From JACCXE01 sp963718605 (lineage in GTDB: Bacteria > Actinomycetota > Acidimicrobiia > Acidimicrobiales > JACCXE01), in assembly GCA_963718605.1 (NCBI GenBank), contig OY970363.1:248001-312000 (forward strand): a DNA stretch of 64,000 nt, in the 5' to 3' direction. The notes under the pieces were generated by a model that was not told the DNA's origin, searched no databases, and saw only the letters and a list, made by a program, of their open reading frames with translations. The translations under genes were made by a program, and so were the position numbers. Below, piece by piece: positions 24,986-33,932 of this stretch. Within the stretch, counting starts at the first letter, position 1. Each line of letters begins with the position of its first letter.

Positions 24986-26362
24986 CCGCCCGCCCGCGCG
25001 TCGCGGTGATCGGAGGCGGCATTGCCGGCCTCGCGGCCGCGTTGGACCTGGCCGAGCGCGCCGACGTCACGATCTTCGAAGCGAAGGACCGCCTCGGCGG
25101 GCCGATGCAGACCGTCGACTTCGCCGGCACCCGTATCGATACCGGGCCGGACTCGTTCCTCGCTCGGCGTCCGGAGATGATCGACCTGACGACGCGCCTC
25201 GGACTCGGTGACACCCTTGTGTCGCCCGCGAGCGGTGAAGCCGCGGTGTGGTCGCGCGGCGCGGTACGCAAGCTGCCCAGTGGTCTCGTGCTCGGCGTGC
25301 CCCGGTCCACCAAAGGCCTGGCCGAGTCCGGCATCGTCAGCCGCGCTGGTGTCGCCCGCGCTGCGCTCGACCGGTTCCTGCCCGCCACGAAGGTCGGCAG
25401 CGACATCGGCGTGGGTGATCTGGTGCGCCGCCGTTTCGGCCGCGAAGTGCAAGAGCGTCTCGTTGACCCGCTGCTCGGCGGTATTCACGCCGGGCGCAGC
25501 GAACTATTGAGCGCCGCCGTCGCGGCGCCGCAACTGCTGAGCGCGGCCCGAGGCGCCCGCAGCCTGATGGAGTCACTGCCGACGCCACCTCCGTCCAGCG
25601 ACCCCGTGTTCCTCACCGTGGCGTCGGGGTTGGGTGACGTCGTGAGCGCCGCCCGAAACGCGCTCGCAGCTGCCGGCGTAGCGATCGAAACGGGCACGGC
25701 GATAGGCGAACTTCGTTTCGCGGCCGGCGGCTGCGACGTCGTGCCCGTGAGCAGCGACGCGCTCGCATTCGACGGCGTAGTGCTCGCCACGCCGGCACCG
25801 GTCACCGCGCGCCTGCTCACCGGTATCGCGCCGGACGCGTCGAGCGCGCTGTCGACGGTGACGTACGCGTCGGTGGTCCTCACGCTCTTCGCGTACGACA
25901 GCGCCGACCTGCGCGAACCGTTTCGCCTCAGTGGGTTTCTCGTGCCACGGTCCGAAAGGAAACTCCTCGAGCGCGATTTCGTGGTCGTCGGCGAAGTGGG
26001 CCCATCACGGCGGTAGCGGAACCGAACTCGTGCGCGCCTCGACCGGTCGGATAGACGACCGCCGCCATGAAGACATCGACGACGCTGACCTCGTGGCCCG
26101 CCTGCACGACGAGATGGTCGACGCGATCGGCCTGCGCGCCGCGGCCCCGACCCACGCCCTCGTCAATCGCTGGCCCAGCGCGCTGCCGCAGTTCAAGGTC
26201 GACCACCTGACAAAGGTCGCCGCCCGTGCACACGCGGCCGCGGCAGAAGCTGGGTTTCCGCTCGCGCTCGCCGGCTCGGCCTATGAGGGCTTGGGGTTGC
26301 CGGCGTGCGTTGCCAGTGGACGGGGCGCCGCGGCCAAGGTGCTCGAGAAGCTGAAGAGCTAG
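24982..26362 (+). CDS. hemG: coproporphyrinogen/protoporphyrinogen oxidase, frameshifted
   Basis: The FAD-binding GxGxxG is VAVIGGGIAGLAAALDL, followed by EAKDRLGGPMQTVDF and TGPDSFLARRPEM, as in the oxygen-dependent HemY/CgoX flavoenzymes. The first frame stops near 26016. The conserved C-terminus continues from about 25970 in the +1 frame (SSAKWAHHGG, LVRASTGRI, RWPSALPQFKVDHL, GSAYEGLGLPACVASG). One extra base between about 25955 and 25985 explains the break. The intact protein would be about 459 aa. With HemQ next door it fits the coproporphyrin-dependent pathway. The break is probably a sequencing error, since this enzyme is expected to be essential. Confidence 0.88.
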
Positions 26363-27039
26363 CGGGCGACGCGCGCGACGACTTCGCTCACGTCGGCCAC
26401 GAGGCCCGTGACGAACGTGCCGAACTCGGCGTATTTGGCTGACGCTTCGTCGAACCGCATCTTGTAGACGACCTCTTTGAGATCGTCGGGGTTGACACCG
26501 AACAGGCTGACGCCCCACTCCCAATCGTCGAGCCCGGCGGAGCCCGTGATCACCTGCAGCACGCGGCCGGCGAACGTGCGCCCGGTCTTGCCGTGGCCGC
26601 CCATCAACTCGCGGCGCTCGTCGAAGGGCAGCGTGAACCAGTTGTCGACCTCTCCCCGGCGCTTGGACATCGGATAGAAGCAGAACGCGCGCATGCCGTC
26701 GGGCGGCAGGTTCGGATACAGCCGCGCCTTGAGCATTTCCTCGGGCATCCCGGCGGCGTATTCCGATACCTCGGTCAAGGACACGTAGGAGTCGGCCACG
26801 TCGAGCCCGGCCCGCTGTAGCTCGGTTTGCAACTGCTGCAACCGCCACAGGTCCGGCCCGAGCGCCATGAACCCGACATCGGCCTTGTGCCCCAACACGG
26901 TGAATGCGATCACTTGATAACCGTCGGCCTCGGCCGACTTCGCAGCGGCCACGGCCGCTTCAGCGTCGAACGTGGGCGTGACGCGGCAAAACAGGTGCAA
27001 CACACCCCAACCGGTGGACGGAATTAAGGCTTCAGGCAC
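26359..27039 (-). CDS. hemQ: coproheme decarboxylase (chlorite-dismutase-like HemQ)
   Basis: 226 aa. The family motif FYPMSKRR holds the proposed catalytic tyrosine (about residue 122), and LPFDERRELMGGHGKTGR contains the proximal haem histidine (about 149). DDWEWGVSLF and the late KMRFDEAS also fit. It decarboxylates coproheme to haem b, the last step of the actinobacterial pathway. The gene converges tail-to-tail with hemG, sharing a CTAG. Its start overlaps the end of the conserved hypothetical gene upstream by 16 nt. Confidence 0.93.
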   Translation of the reverse strand: MPEALIPSTGWGVLHLFCRVTPTFDAEAAVAAAKSAEADGYQVIAFTVLGHKADVGFMALGPDLWRLQQLQTELQRAGLDVADSYVSLTEVSEYAAGMPEEMLKARLYPNLPPDGMRAFCFYPMSKRRGEVDNWFTLPFDERRELMGGHGKTGRTFAGRVLQVITGSAGLDDWEWGVSLFGVNPDDLKEVVYKMRFDEASAKYAEFGTFVTGLVADVSEVVARVAR

Positions 27040-27317
27040 GCCGCGAGCTTACGGGCCGCGTCTTCGGCTTCGGAACCCGACAGCCGGTTGGCGGCGATGA
27101 CACCATCGATCATGTCGCTTACCACTGCGTCGGCCGCCCTGTCCCCCCGCCGCACAGCGACAAGCGCCCGGTCGGCCGACAACCAGCGAATCGTGCGGGT
27201 GGCGGAGGGCGCACGGGGCGGACTCGCGAACGACGGAGCGCGCATTCCCGCCGCGTTCGCGGCGCGGTTCAGCCGCTTGACCATCTCGGCGAACTCGGGC
27301 GGGCTCAGCGGATCCAC
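27024..27317 (-). CDS. conserved hypothetical protein upstream of hemQ
   Basis: The 97-aa protein starts from a GTG and is overlapped by hemQ. It has an N-terminal helix (PPEFAEMVKRLNRAANAAG), a proline-rich middle (PSFASPPRAP), and a strand-helix end (RALVAVRRG, MIDGVIAANRL). I do not recognise a named family. Translational coupling suggests a haem-related or cofactor-delivery role, but only by position. An upstream in-frame start would overlap the divergent gene's 5' end. Confidence 0.55.
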   Translation of the reverse strand: MDPLSPPEFAEMVKRLNRAANAAGMRAPSFASPPRAPSATRTIRWLSADRALVAVRRGDRAADAVVSDMIDGVIAANRLSGSEAEDAARKLAACLKP

Positions 27318-27352
27318 ACAGCCATGATGCCGAAGGGGTGTAATGCTCAGGC

Positions 27353-27934
27353 ATGGACGCCGCTCCCGACGAAACACCGACCATTGACGAGCCGCTCTCG
27401 GCTCCGCCCGAGCCCGTCGACGCCACCGCCCGCCTGCTCGCTGGCACCTCGCTCGCCCTAGCCGGGCTCGCGATACTCGAGCTGATTGGCACGTTCACTG
27501 TCGGTCTCGCCGTGAACGTGAAGCGCCTCAACTTCCCGTCTCGGCAGGGCTACGCGTTCCTCACGCAACTCGAAAAATCGCCCGTCGGTCTGTTGCTCGT
27601 GCTCGCCGCGCTCATCGCCGCCGTCGCGACCCTGCGCCCCCGAAACGACGGCCGCACCGCCCAACTCACCAAGATCGCGCTGTGGATCGTCGTCGTCGCC
27701 GCGGTAGTTCTGGGCATCGGGACAATCCTCGCCGTCCTAGCCCGTTTCCGCGTCGCCGACCTTGCAGCCAACCAACCGGTCGACTCCCTCACGCGCCGCG
27801 TGCTGGTCGTGTTCGTGATCCGCAACTTCGGAGCGGCGGTCGTGGCCCTGCTCCTCGCGGTGGGCGCCGTGTTCACGCCGCGAGCGCGCCCGCACGCGCG
27901 TTGCCTGATCTCAATCCCGCGCAGCAGCGGGTAG
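27353..27934 (+). CDS. four-helix membrane protein
   Basis: 193 aa with a 25-residue acidic N-terminus. Four hydrophobic segments lie at about 29-52 (LAGTSLALAGLAILELIG), 75-93 (SPVGLLLVLAALIAAVATL), 108-130 and 150-173 (VFVIRNFGAAVVALLLAVGA). No family was recognised. It is divergent from the hemQ-side gene, with 35 bases between the starts. Its 3' end probably overlaps the nuclease gene. The final residues look like read-through into that gene, so the true stop may be affected by an indel. Confidence 0.6.
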   Translation: MDAAPDETPTIDEPLSAPPEPVDATARLLAGTSLALAGLAILELIGTFTVGLAVNVKRLNFPSRQGYAFLTQLEKSPVGLLLVLAALIAAVATLRPRNDGRTAQLTKIALWIVVVAAVVLGIGTILAVLARFRVADLAANQPVDSLTRRVLVVFVIRNFGAAVVALLLAVGAVFTPRARPHARCLISIPRSSG

Positions 27935-28864
27935 TCGAGGGGCTGTTGGACCTGCGCGCGGTCACGCCCAAGGTCGACACCGCCGGCGTCGAAGCGTTGC
28001 GAGCCAGCCTGAACGAGCGCCTCCAGTGGGCAATCGACGCGCTCGACCAAGCCGGTCAGACCTTGTGGTTGAACAAGAACTCGATCACGACCGTCCTGTC
28101 CTGTGAGACGCGTTGGCGGGACGGCAACGACTTTTCGTGGAGCGTCCCGAACGCGATCGGCACCATCGCGCACCGCGCCGTCGGAGCTCGTGATGGTCGG
28201 GCGCCATCCCGGGCCCGCCGCCGATGCGGTCGATGGCGCGCTCGACTTGATATGCGAAGACAACGCCGGCTTCAACGACTTCATCGACGCCTCGTCGACC
28301 GCACAACGCGCCGCGATCCGCGCCGGTGCGGTTGCCCACGTCACCTCGCTCATCGACGGATTTCCGCCGCTGCCCAAGCGCGTGTTCGCCCGCACCGAAC
28401 AGTCGTTCAACGTCGTGTTCGGGAAGCGGACCATCGAACTCTCGGCGCGGCCCGACCTCGCGCTCGGTCGTCCGGCGGGGCCCGACGCCCGAAGCTTGCT
28501 CGTGGACCTCAAGACCGGCCGGCCCCACCAGTCCCACGCGGACGACCTGCGCTTCTACGCGCTCGTGTTCGCGTTGCGCTGGGGCGCGGCGCCGTGGCGC
28601 GTCGCCAGCTTTTATGCGCCGGACGGCACCTGGACCGCCGAGGACGTGGATATGGACGTGCTGCAGGCGGCGGCGAGGCGCGTGGGCGACGCCGTGCTCA
28701 AGATGACCGAGATGAACGTGTCGAACCGGCCCGCCGGTTTGACGCCCGGTCCGATGTGTCATTGGTGCGGCCTAAAAACCACGTGTGAAGGCGCCAAAAC
28801 GTGGGCAGAACAGTCGGCTGAGGAAGACCTCTCCTTTGGCGCGGACGACGACTCGCCGTTCTAG
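27901..28864 (+). CDS. RecB-like PD-(D/E)XK nuclease family protein, frameshifted
   Basis: The N-terminal part (LPDLNPAQQRVVEGLLDLRA, ... NSITTVLSCETRW, ... IGTIAHRAV) is in one frame. From about 28180-28190 the protein continues in the +1 frame (ELVMVGRHPGPAADAV, ... LLVDLKTGRPHQSHADDLRF, ... MCHWCGLKTTCEGAKTW). LVDLKTG is the PD-(D/E)XK active-site core. The final cysteines resemble the Fe-S cluster set of RecB/Cas4-like nucleases (three visible). One extra base explains the break. The start is uncertain: a TTG at 27901 is the first plausible codon. It is a likely DNA repair nuclease. Confidence 0.75.
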
Positions 28865-28899
28865 CTCGCCTTAGGGAATTTTGCAGCACCCCAACTACG

Positions 28900-29787
28900 A
28901 TGCCCCCGATGCCGACCAAGCGCGTGGCCGACCGCACTGTCGGTGCGGCCCTGGTCCCAATGCCTCGCACTACCGACGACGTCGAAACCGTCGACGAACA
29001 ACGCCTTGGCGACGTAGACGAGTGGGGTCGCTCCGAAACGATGCGGGCGCTGGTGCGCCGTCTCTACGACCCGATGTACCGGTACTGGTTCCGGGCCGAG
29101 TGGGAAGGGCTCGAAAAGATCCCGACCACGGGCGGCGCGCTACTCGTCGCGAACCATGCGGCGGCTATTCCGTCGGACGCGCCGGCGATCATGCACGGCA
29201 TCGAAACCGAACTAGGCCGGCCCGTCTACGGCATGGCCGACCACTGGTTCCGCGGCATGCCGATAGTGGGCACGCTGTGGTCGCGCTCGGGTGGCGTCGC
29301 CGCGGACCCCGAGAACGCCTACCGGCTGCTGCGCGAACAGAAGCAACTCGCGCTCGTGTTTCCCGAAGGAAGCAAGGGCCCCGGCAAGACCTACGGCGAG
29401 CGCTATCAACTGCGGCGCTTCGGTCGCGGCGGCTTCGTCGAAATCGCGATGCGCTCAGGCGTGCCGATCATCCCGATCGCGGTCGTCGGCGCGGAAGAGT
29501 CCATGCCGATCCTCGCCAAGAACGGCACCCTCGCCAAGATGCTCGGTCTGCCCTACGCGCCGATCACCGCGAACATGCTCGCCTTCGGTCCGTTGCTTGG
29601 CAGCCTCTTGTACTTCCCGGCGAAGTTCAAGCTGCGCGTCCTCGACCCGGTGTATTTCGACGTGCCCGCCGATCAAGAGCGCTACTCCAAGAGCCAAGTG
29701 ATGGACGAGGCCGATCGCATCCGCGTGCAGATTCAAGACGCGCTCTACGACATGCTGCGCACCCGCGCCTCGGTCTGGTTCGGTTAA
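28900..29787 (+). CDS. 1-acylglycerol-3-phosphate O-acyltransferase-like protein (PlsC)
   Basis: 295 aa. The acyltransferase catalytic block is LLVANHAAAIPSDAP (an expanded His-Asp motif seen in the mycobacterial-type subfamily), and the second block is LALVFPEGSKGPGKTY. VPIIPIAVVGAEE follows. The family acylates lysophospholipids or related glycerol phosphates at the membrane. Its stop overlaps the start of the SDR gene by one base (TAATG), so the two are coupled. A second in-frame ATG three codons in is equally possible. Confidence 0.88.
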   Translation: MPPMPTKRVADRTVGAALVPMPRTTDDVETVDEQRLGDVDEWGRSETMRALVRRLYDPMYRYWFRAEWEGLEKIPTTGGALLVANHAAAIPSDAPAIMHGIETELGRPVYGMADHWFRGMPIVGTLWSRSGGVAADPENAYRLLREQKQLALVFPEGSKGPGKTYGERYQLRRFGRGGFVEIAMRSGVPIIPIAVVGAEESMPILAKNGTLAKMLGLPYAPITANMLAFGPLLGSLLYFPAKFKLRVLDPVYFDVPADQERYSKSQVMDEADRIRVQIQDALYDMLRTRASVWFG

Positions 29788-30835
29788 TGGGCAAGCGCGT
29801 ACTGATCACCGGACTCGGCACCTTTTGGGGCGGCCGCGCCGCGAAGGCGCTCGAGATGGACGACGAGGTCGAAATGATCGTCGGGCTCGACACCGTCGAG
29901 CCGAAGGTGGAGCTCGAGCGCACCGAATACGTGCGCGCCGATCAGAGCTATTCAATCCTGGCCCGCATCGTCGAGGCCACGCAGGTCGACACGATCGTGC
30001 ACACGTTCCTCGAGATGGACAGCACGCGCATGAGCGGGCGCAAGCTTCACGAGATCAACGTGATCGGCACGATGAACCTGCTGGCCGCCGCCAGCGCGCC
30101 GGGCAGCTCCGTGCGCCACATCGTCGTGAAGTCGTCGACACTGGTCTACGGCGCGAACCAGGCCGACCCGGCGTGGTTCCGGGAAGAGATGACTCGCACG
30201 AAGCCGCCCCGTACCGCGTCGAGCGGTCCATCCTCGAGGTCGAGGGCTACCTGCGCGACTTCGCCGACGACAACCCCCACGTCGTGGTGTCGCTGCTGCG
30301 CTTCTCCAACGTGCTCGGCACCGACATCACCACCGCGTTGTCGCGCGCGCTCGAGATGCCCCTGGTGCCGTCGATTCTCGGGTTCGACCCGCTCGTGCAA
30401 TTCACCGAGGAAGACGACGTCATCCGCTCGATCGAATTCGTGCTGCGCAACCGAATTCCCGGAATCTTCAACGTGGCCGGCGACGGCAAGATCCCCTGGA
30501 GCGAAGTCGTGTCGATCTGCGGCAAGCGCCGCATGCCGATCACTCCCTTCGGAACCGGGAACGTGGCGGCCCTGCTCGATCTCATACGCGCGATTGAAAT
30601 GCCGCCTGAAGTCTTGGACCTGCTGCGTTACGGACGCGGTGTCGACAACCGCCGGCTGAAACGGGCTGGCTTCACCTATCACTACACGACCGCTGGCGCG
30701 GTGGAGTCGTTCGTCCGTGCGGCGCGGCTGCGCAAAACCGTCGGCAACTCGCGCCCGGATTACCACTACGAACGCGACGTCGAAAACTTCTTCCGTCACT
30801 CCCCCGCTGTCCTGCGCGAGGGCAACCCGCAGTAG
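29787..30835 (+). CDS. NAD-dependent epimerase/dehydratase (extended SDR), frameshifted
   Basis: The N-terminal Rossmann motif is VLITGLGTFWGGRAAKAL, followed by IVHTFLEMD and VVKSSTLVYG. The similarity leaves this frame at about 30195-30215 and continues in the -1 frame (PYRVERSILEVEGYLRDF, VVSLLRFSNVLG, IFNVAGDGKIPWSEV, ending FRHSPAVLREGNPQ). One missing base explains it. The rebuilt protein is about 349 aa. It is coupled to PlsC, so a lipid- or envelope-linked sugar role is possible. The substrate is unknown. Confidence 0.82.
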
Positions 30836-30850
30836 CCCATCCCCTCCCAC

Positions 30851-30929
30851 CCGCGTTCTGCGCCACGAAAAGGTTGTGATTCGCAGGAAATCTGGCGCGA
30901 TCACAACACTCTCGTGGCGCAGAACGCGG
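30851..30929. repeat. 79-bp palindrome with 18-bp perfect arms
   Basis: CCGCGTTCTGCGCCACGA at 30851-30868 is the exact reverse complement of 30912-30929. An inner pair GTTGTGAT / ATCACAAC extends the symmetry. The element fills the gap between the SDR gene and the enoyl-CoA hydratase start. As RNA it would form a long hairpin, usable as a bidirectional terminator. It could also be a non-autonomous mobile palindrome (REP/MITE-like). No transposase is nearby. Confidence 0.85.
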
Positions 30930-30941
30930 AAGAATGACGCG

Positions 30942-31697
30942 ATGGCAACGGTGGACTTGGCGGTTGACGGAGACGGCGTCGCGTTGATCACGCTCAACGC
31001 GCCGGAGCGCCGCAACTCGATGAACCTCGACATGGTCGAGGAGATCGTCGCCATCGTCGACCGCTGCGTCGCCGACGACGCAGTCGGCGCACTGGTCGTT
31101 ACCGGCGAAGGCAAGGGTTTCTGCGCGGGGGCCACGCTCGACCACCTCGCCGGTTCCACCGGCGCGCAGGAGAGCCGGTCCGTGGCGTCGGTGTACGACG
31201 GATTCCTCGTGTTCGCGAACTGCCCGAAGCCAACGATCGCGGCGGTCAATGGCGCCGCCGTGGGCGCGGGCATGAATCTCGCACTCGCGTGCGACCTGCG
31301 CGTCGCGGCGACGACGGCGAAGTTCATCACGCGTTTCCTCGACCTCGGCCTTCACCCAGGGGGCGGGCACACCTGGATGCTCCAGCGCGCGGTCGGGCCG
31401 CAAGTCGCCCGCGCCATGGTGCTGTTCGGCCAGGAGTACTCCGGCGAGGACGCGGTACGTTTCGGGCTCGCCTACGAGTGCACGGCACCGGAGGACTTGA
31501 TCCCACGCGCGCTCGAAATTGGCGCCCGTGCGGCCTCCATGCCCCGGGAGCTATCCAAGCGAACCAAGGCGACGATGAATCGGATGTGGGATGTCGAGTC
31601 GTCGCCTGAGGCGGTCGCCATCGAACTCGAAGTGCAGTCCTGGTCGCTCCAACAACCCGACTTCAAAGAGCGGATTGCGAATTTCGGAAAAAAGTAA
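30942..31697 (+). CDS. enoyl-CoA hydratase/isomerase family protein
   Basis: 251 aa, crotonase fold. ITLNAPERRNSMNLDM is at the N-terminus, and the oxyanion-hole segment is VTGEGKGFCAGATLD. The second one is AAVNGAAVGAGMNLALACDLRVA, and FLDLGLHPGGGHTWML follows, with a Gly-rich turn instead of the catalytic Glu of true hydratases. It acts on acyl-CoA substrates, perhaps as an isomerase or a diverged hydratase. A palindrome sits immediately upstream of its ATG. It is a single-gene unit. Confidence 0.9.
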   Translation: MATVDLAVDGDGVALITLNAPERRNSMNLDMVEEIVAIVDRCVADDAVGALVVTGEGKGFCAGATLDHLAGSTGAQESRSVASVYDGFLVFANCPKPTIAAVNGAAVGAGMNLALACDLRVAATTAKFITRFLDLGLHPGGGHTWMLQRAVGPQVARAMVLFGQEYSGEDAVRFGLAYECTAPEDLIPRALEIGARAASMPRELSKRTKATMNRMWDVESSPEAVAIELEVQSWSLQQPDFKERIANFGKK

Positions 31698-31765
31698 GCA
31701 CGGCCTGTCCATCTGGCCGGTTCTGAATCGTCGTAGGGCTACCCAACCGAGAAGGAGCACCACTG

Positions 31766-32104
31766 ATGAAGTACCTCCTGTTGATCGCCACCGACGAAGC
31801 CGCCGAGGTCACCAAGGCCACACCCGACCGCACCGCCGAATACGGCAAGTGGGCTGAGGAATGCGCGACCCGCGGCGCCCTCGTGGGCGGCGAGCGCCTG
31901 CGCCCCACCACCGACGCGACCACCGTGCGCGTGCGCAACGGGGAACTGCTCGTGGCCGACGGCCCCTTCGCCGAAACCAAGGAACAGATCGGCGGCTACT
32001 TCGTGATCGACGTACCCAACATCGACGACGCAATCAAGGCCGCCTCGATGCTGCCCGGTGCGGAAGACGGATCGATCGAAGTTCGGCCAATTTGGGAGAT
32101 GTAG
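31766..32104 (+). CDS. DGPF (YCII-related) domain protein, ECF42 partner
   Basis: 112 aa: MKYLLLIATDE at the N-terminus, ALVGGERLRP, and the name-giving VADGPFAETKEQIGGYFVID, ending VRPIWEM. This family is regularly encoded beside ECF42-type sigma factors and is thought to feed a signal to them. It has a good ribosome binding site (AGAAGGAGC). Its end overlaps the sigma-factor start by 13 nt. Confidence 0.9.
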   Translation: MKYLLLIATDEAAEVTKATPDRTAEYGKWAEECATRGALVGGERLRPTTDATTVRVRNGELLVADGPFAETKEQIGGYFVIDVPNIDDAIKAASMLPGAEDGSIEVRPIWEM

Positions 32105-33312
32105 CCGACCACGTCGCCAGTGCGTTCCGGACTGAGTGGGGCCGCGTCGTGGCCACGCTCATCCGGACCACCGGCGACTGGGACCTGGCGGAGGAGTGCG
32201 CGCAGGATGCGTTTGCCCGCGCCCTCGAACGCTGGCCGGTCGACGGAGTGCCTCGCTCGCCGGGCGCGTGGCTCACGACGGTCGCGCGCAACCGAGCCCT
32301 CGACCGGCTGCGCCACACCAAGACGGCCGACGCGAAGCACCAGGAGATCGCCGTGAGTAGCAGTGACGACGAAGGCGAACACCACGACATCGAAGACGAC
32401 CGCCTCCGGCTGATCTTCACGTGCTGCCACCCCGCGTTGCCGCTCGACGCGCAGGTTGCGCTCACGCTTCGGACGTTGGCCGGCCTGTCCACCGCGGAAA
32501 TCGCCCGCGCCTTCTTCGTGCCTGAGCCCACGATGGCCAAGCGACTCGTGCGGGCGAAGGCAAAGATTCAGCACGCGGGCATCCCCTATCGGGTGCCGCC
32601 TGCGGAGCTGCTCGCCGAACGCACCACCGCCGTGCTCGGTGTGCTGTACCTGTTGTTCAACGAGGGTTACAGCGCTACGACCGGCGACGACCTCGTGCGC
32701 CAACACCTGTGCGATGAGGCGATGTATCTCGCTGGCGCGCTGGTGGAGTTGATGCCCGACAGCGCCGAGGGTGTGGGGCTGCTGGCCTTGATGATGTTGC
32801 ACAACGCACGCCGGGCCGGCCGCGTCGATGCGCGCGGCGATCTGCTGCCGCTCGAAGAACAGGACCGCACGACGTGGGACCTCGACGCGATCCGAGCCGC
32901 CATCGCGCGGCTCGAGGCCGCTGAGCGTCTCGGCGTACGCGGCCCCTATCAACTCCAGGCTGCGATCGCGGCGTGCCACGCGATCGCGCCGGTTGCCGCC
33001 GCCACAGACTGGGCGCGCATCGCCACGCTGTACGACCAACTTGTCGGCATGGTGCCCATCCCCGTTGTACGCCTGAACCGCGCGGTCGCGGTCGGCATGG
33101 CGGAGGGCCCGGCGGCGGCGCTGCCGTTGCTCGATGAACTCGACGACGAACTCGCCGGTTATCACCTGTTGCACGCGACGCGCGGCGACTTCCTGCGTCG
33201 ACTCGGTCGCAACTCCGAAGCGGCGGCGGCGTTCGAAACCGCGTATGACCTCGCGGCGACCGACACGGAGCGGCGCTTCCTGCGCCGGCGCATCGACGAA
33301 CTATTGCGTTAA
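32092..33312 (+). CDS. ECF42-type RNA polymerase sigma factor with C-terminal TPR-like extension
   Basis: About 406 aa. The sigma region 2 is AEECAQDAFARALERWP, region 2.4 is WLTTVARNRALDRLRH, and region 4 is LRTLAGLSTAEIARAFFVPEPTMAKRLVRAKAKI. A 220-residue extension with helical repeats follows (YLLFNEGYSA, LLALMMLHNARRAGR, YQLQAAIAACHA, LNRAVAVGMAEGP, LLHATRGDFLRRLGR), characteristic of ECF42. No anti-sigma gene is adjacent; the DGPF protein upstream is the usual partner. The start is a TTG inferred from the position of region 2. Its stop is shared with the convergent acetyltransferase. Confidence 0.92.
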   Translation: MGDVADHVASAFRTEWGRVVATLIRTTGDWDLAEECAQDAFARALERWPVDGVPRSPGAWLTTVARNRALDRLRHTKTADAKHQEIAVSSSDDEGEHHDIEDDRLRLIFTCCHPALPLDAQVALTLRTLAGLSTAEIARAFFVPEPTMAKRLVRAKAKIQHAGIPYRVPPAELLAERTTAVLGVLYLLFNEGYSATTGDDLVRQHLCDEAMYLAGALVELMPDSAEGVGLLALMMLHNARRAGRVDARGDLLPLEEQDRTTWDLDAIRAAIARLEAAERLGVRGPYQLQAAIAACHAIAPVAAATDWARIATLYDQLVGMVPIPVVRLNRAVAVGMAEGPAAALPLLDELDDELAGYHLLHATRGDFLRRLGRNSEAAAAFETAYDLAATDTERRFLRRRIDELLR

Positions 33313-33923
33313 CGAATCCATTCTTCGAGTAGGGCGCTGCCGCGCTGGGCCCACTCTTCCGCGGTGATGGCATGGCGGACGTGGTCTTCCCAGATGCCGT
33401 TTATCTCGAGATAGCGCGTGGCAATGCCCTCCTCGCGGATGTCGAGCTTGGCCATCACCCGTCGGCTCGGTGTGTTGCGGGGAATGATCGCTACTTGCAC
33501 GCGGTGCAGGCCGAGTTCCTCGAACGCGAACCGCATGACCATCACAACGGCCTCGGGCGTGTAGCCGTGACCGGCGTGCTTCTCGTCGATCCAGTAGCCG
33601 ACGTAGCAACTCTGGAACGGGCCGCGCTGAATCGACGACACGTTGATCTCGCCGATCAACTCGCGGTCGCAGAACATCCCGAAGCCGTAGCCCGTGCCGA
33701 GTTGACGTTCCCGGTCGCGCGCGGCGCAGCGGGATGCGAAGGCACGGCGGTCGGTGGACGGATCGGCGTGGCCGGCCGGAATGCTGGGCTCCCACTTGCG
33801 CAACCAGCCGGCAGCGCGAGTACGGACCTCGGTCCACCGGTCGAAGTCCGTGGCCTCGAGCGGACGTAAGACCAGGCGACGCCCGACCAGTTCGATTGGC
33901 ACTGACGTGCGCAACAAAGCCAT
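33309..33923 (-). CDS. RimJ/RimL-type GNAT N-acetyltransferase
   Basis: 204 aa. VGRRLVLRPLEATDFDRW is at the N-terminus, GEINVSSIQRGPFQSCYVGYWID in the middle, and the acetyl-CoA loop is EKHAGHGYTPEAVVMVMRFAFEELGLHRVQ. NTPSRRVMAKLDIREEGI follows. The pattern is that of ribosomal-protein-alanine acetyltransferases. It is convergent with the sigma gene and lies 9 bases after the acyl-CoA synthetase stop in the opposite sense of its own start. The true substrate is unknown. Confidence 0.9.
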   Translation of the reverse strand: MALLRTSVPIELVGRRLVLRPLEATDFDRWTEVRTRAAGWLRKWEPSIPAGHADPSTDRRAFASRCAARDRERQLGTGYGFGMFCDRELIGEINVSSIQRGPFQSCYVGYWIDEKHAGHGYTPEAVVMVMRFAFEELGLHRVQVAIIPRNTPSRRVMAKLDIREEGIATRYLEINGIWEDHVRHAITAEEWAQRGSALLEEWIR

Positions 33924-33932
33924 CCCCGCCCC

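Noticed and set aside
30146..31330. Minus-strand frame of about 394 codons across the palindrome
   Set aside because: It spans antisense parts of the SDR and enoyl-CoA hydratase genes, and the palindrome merely keeps it open.
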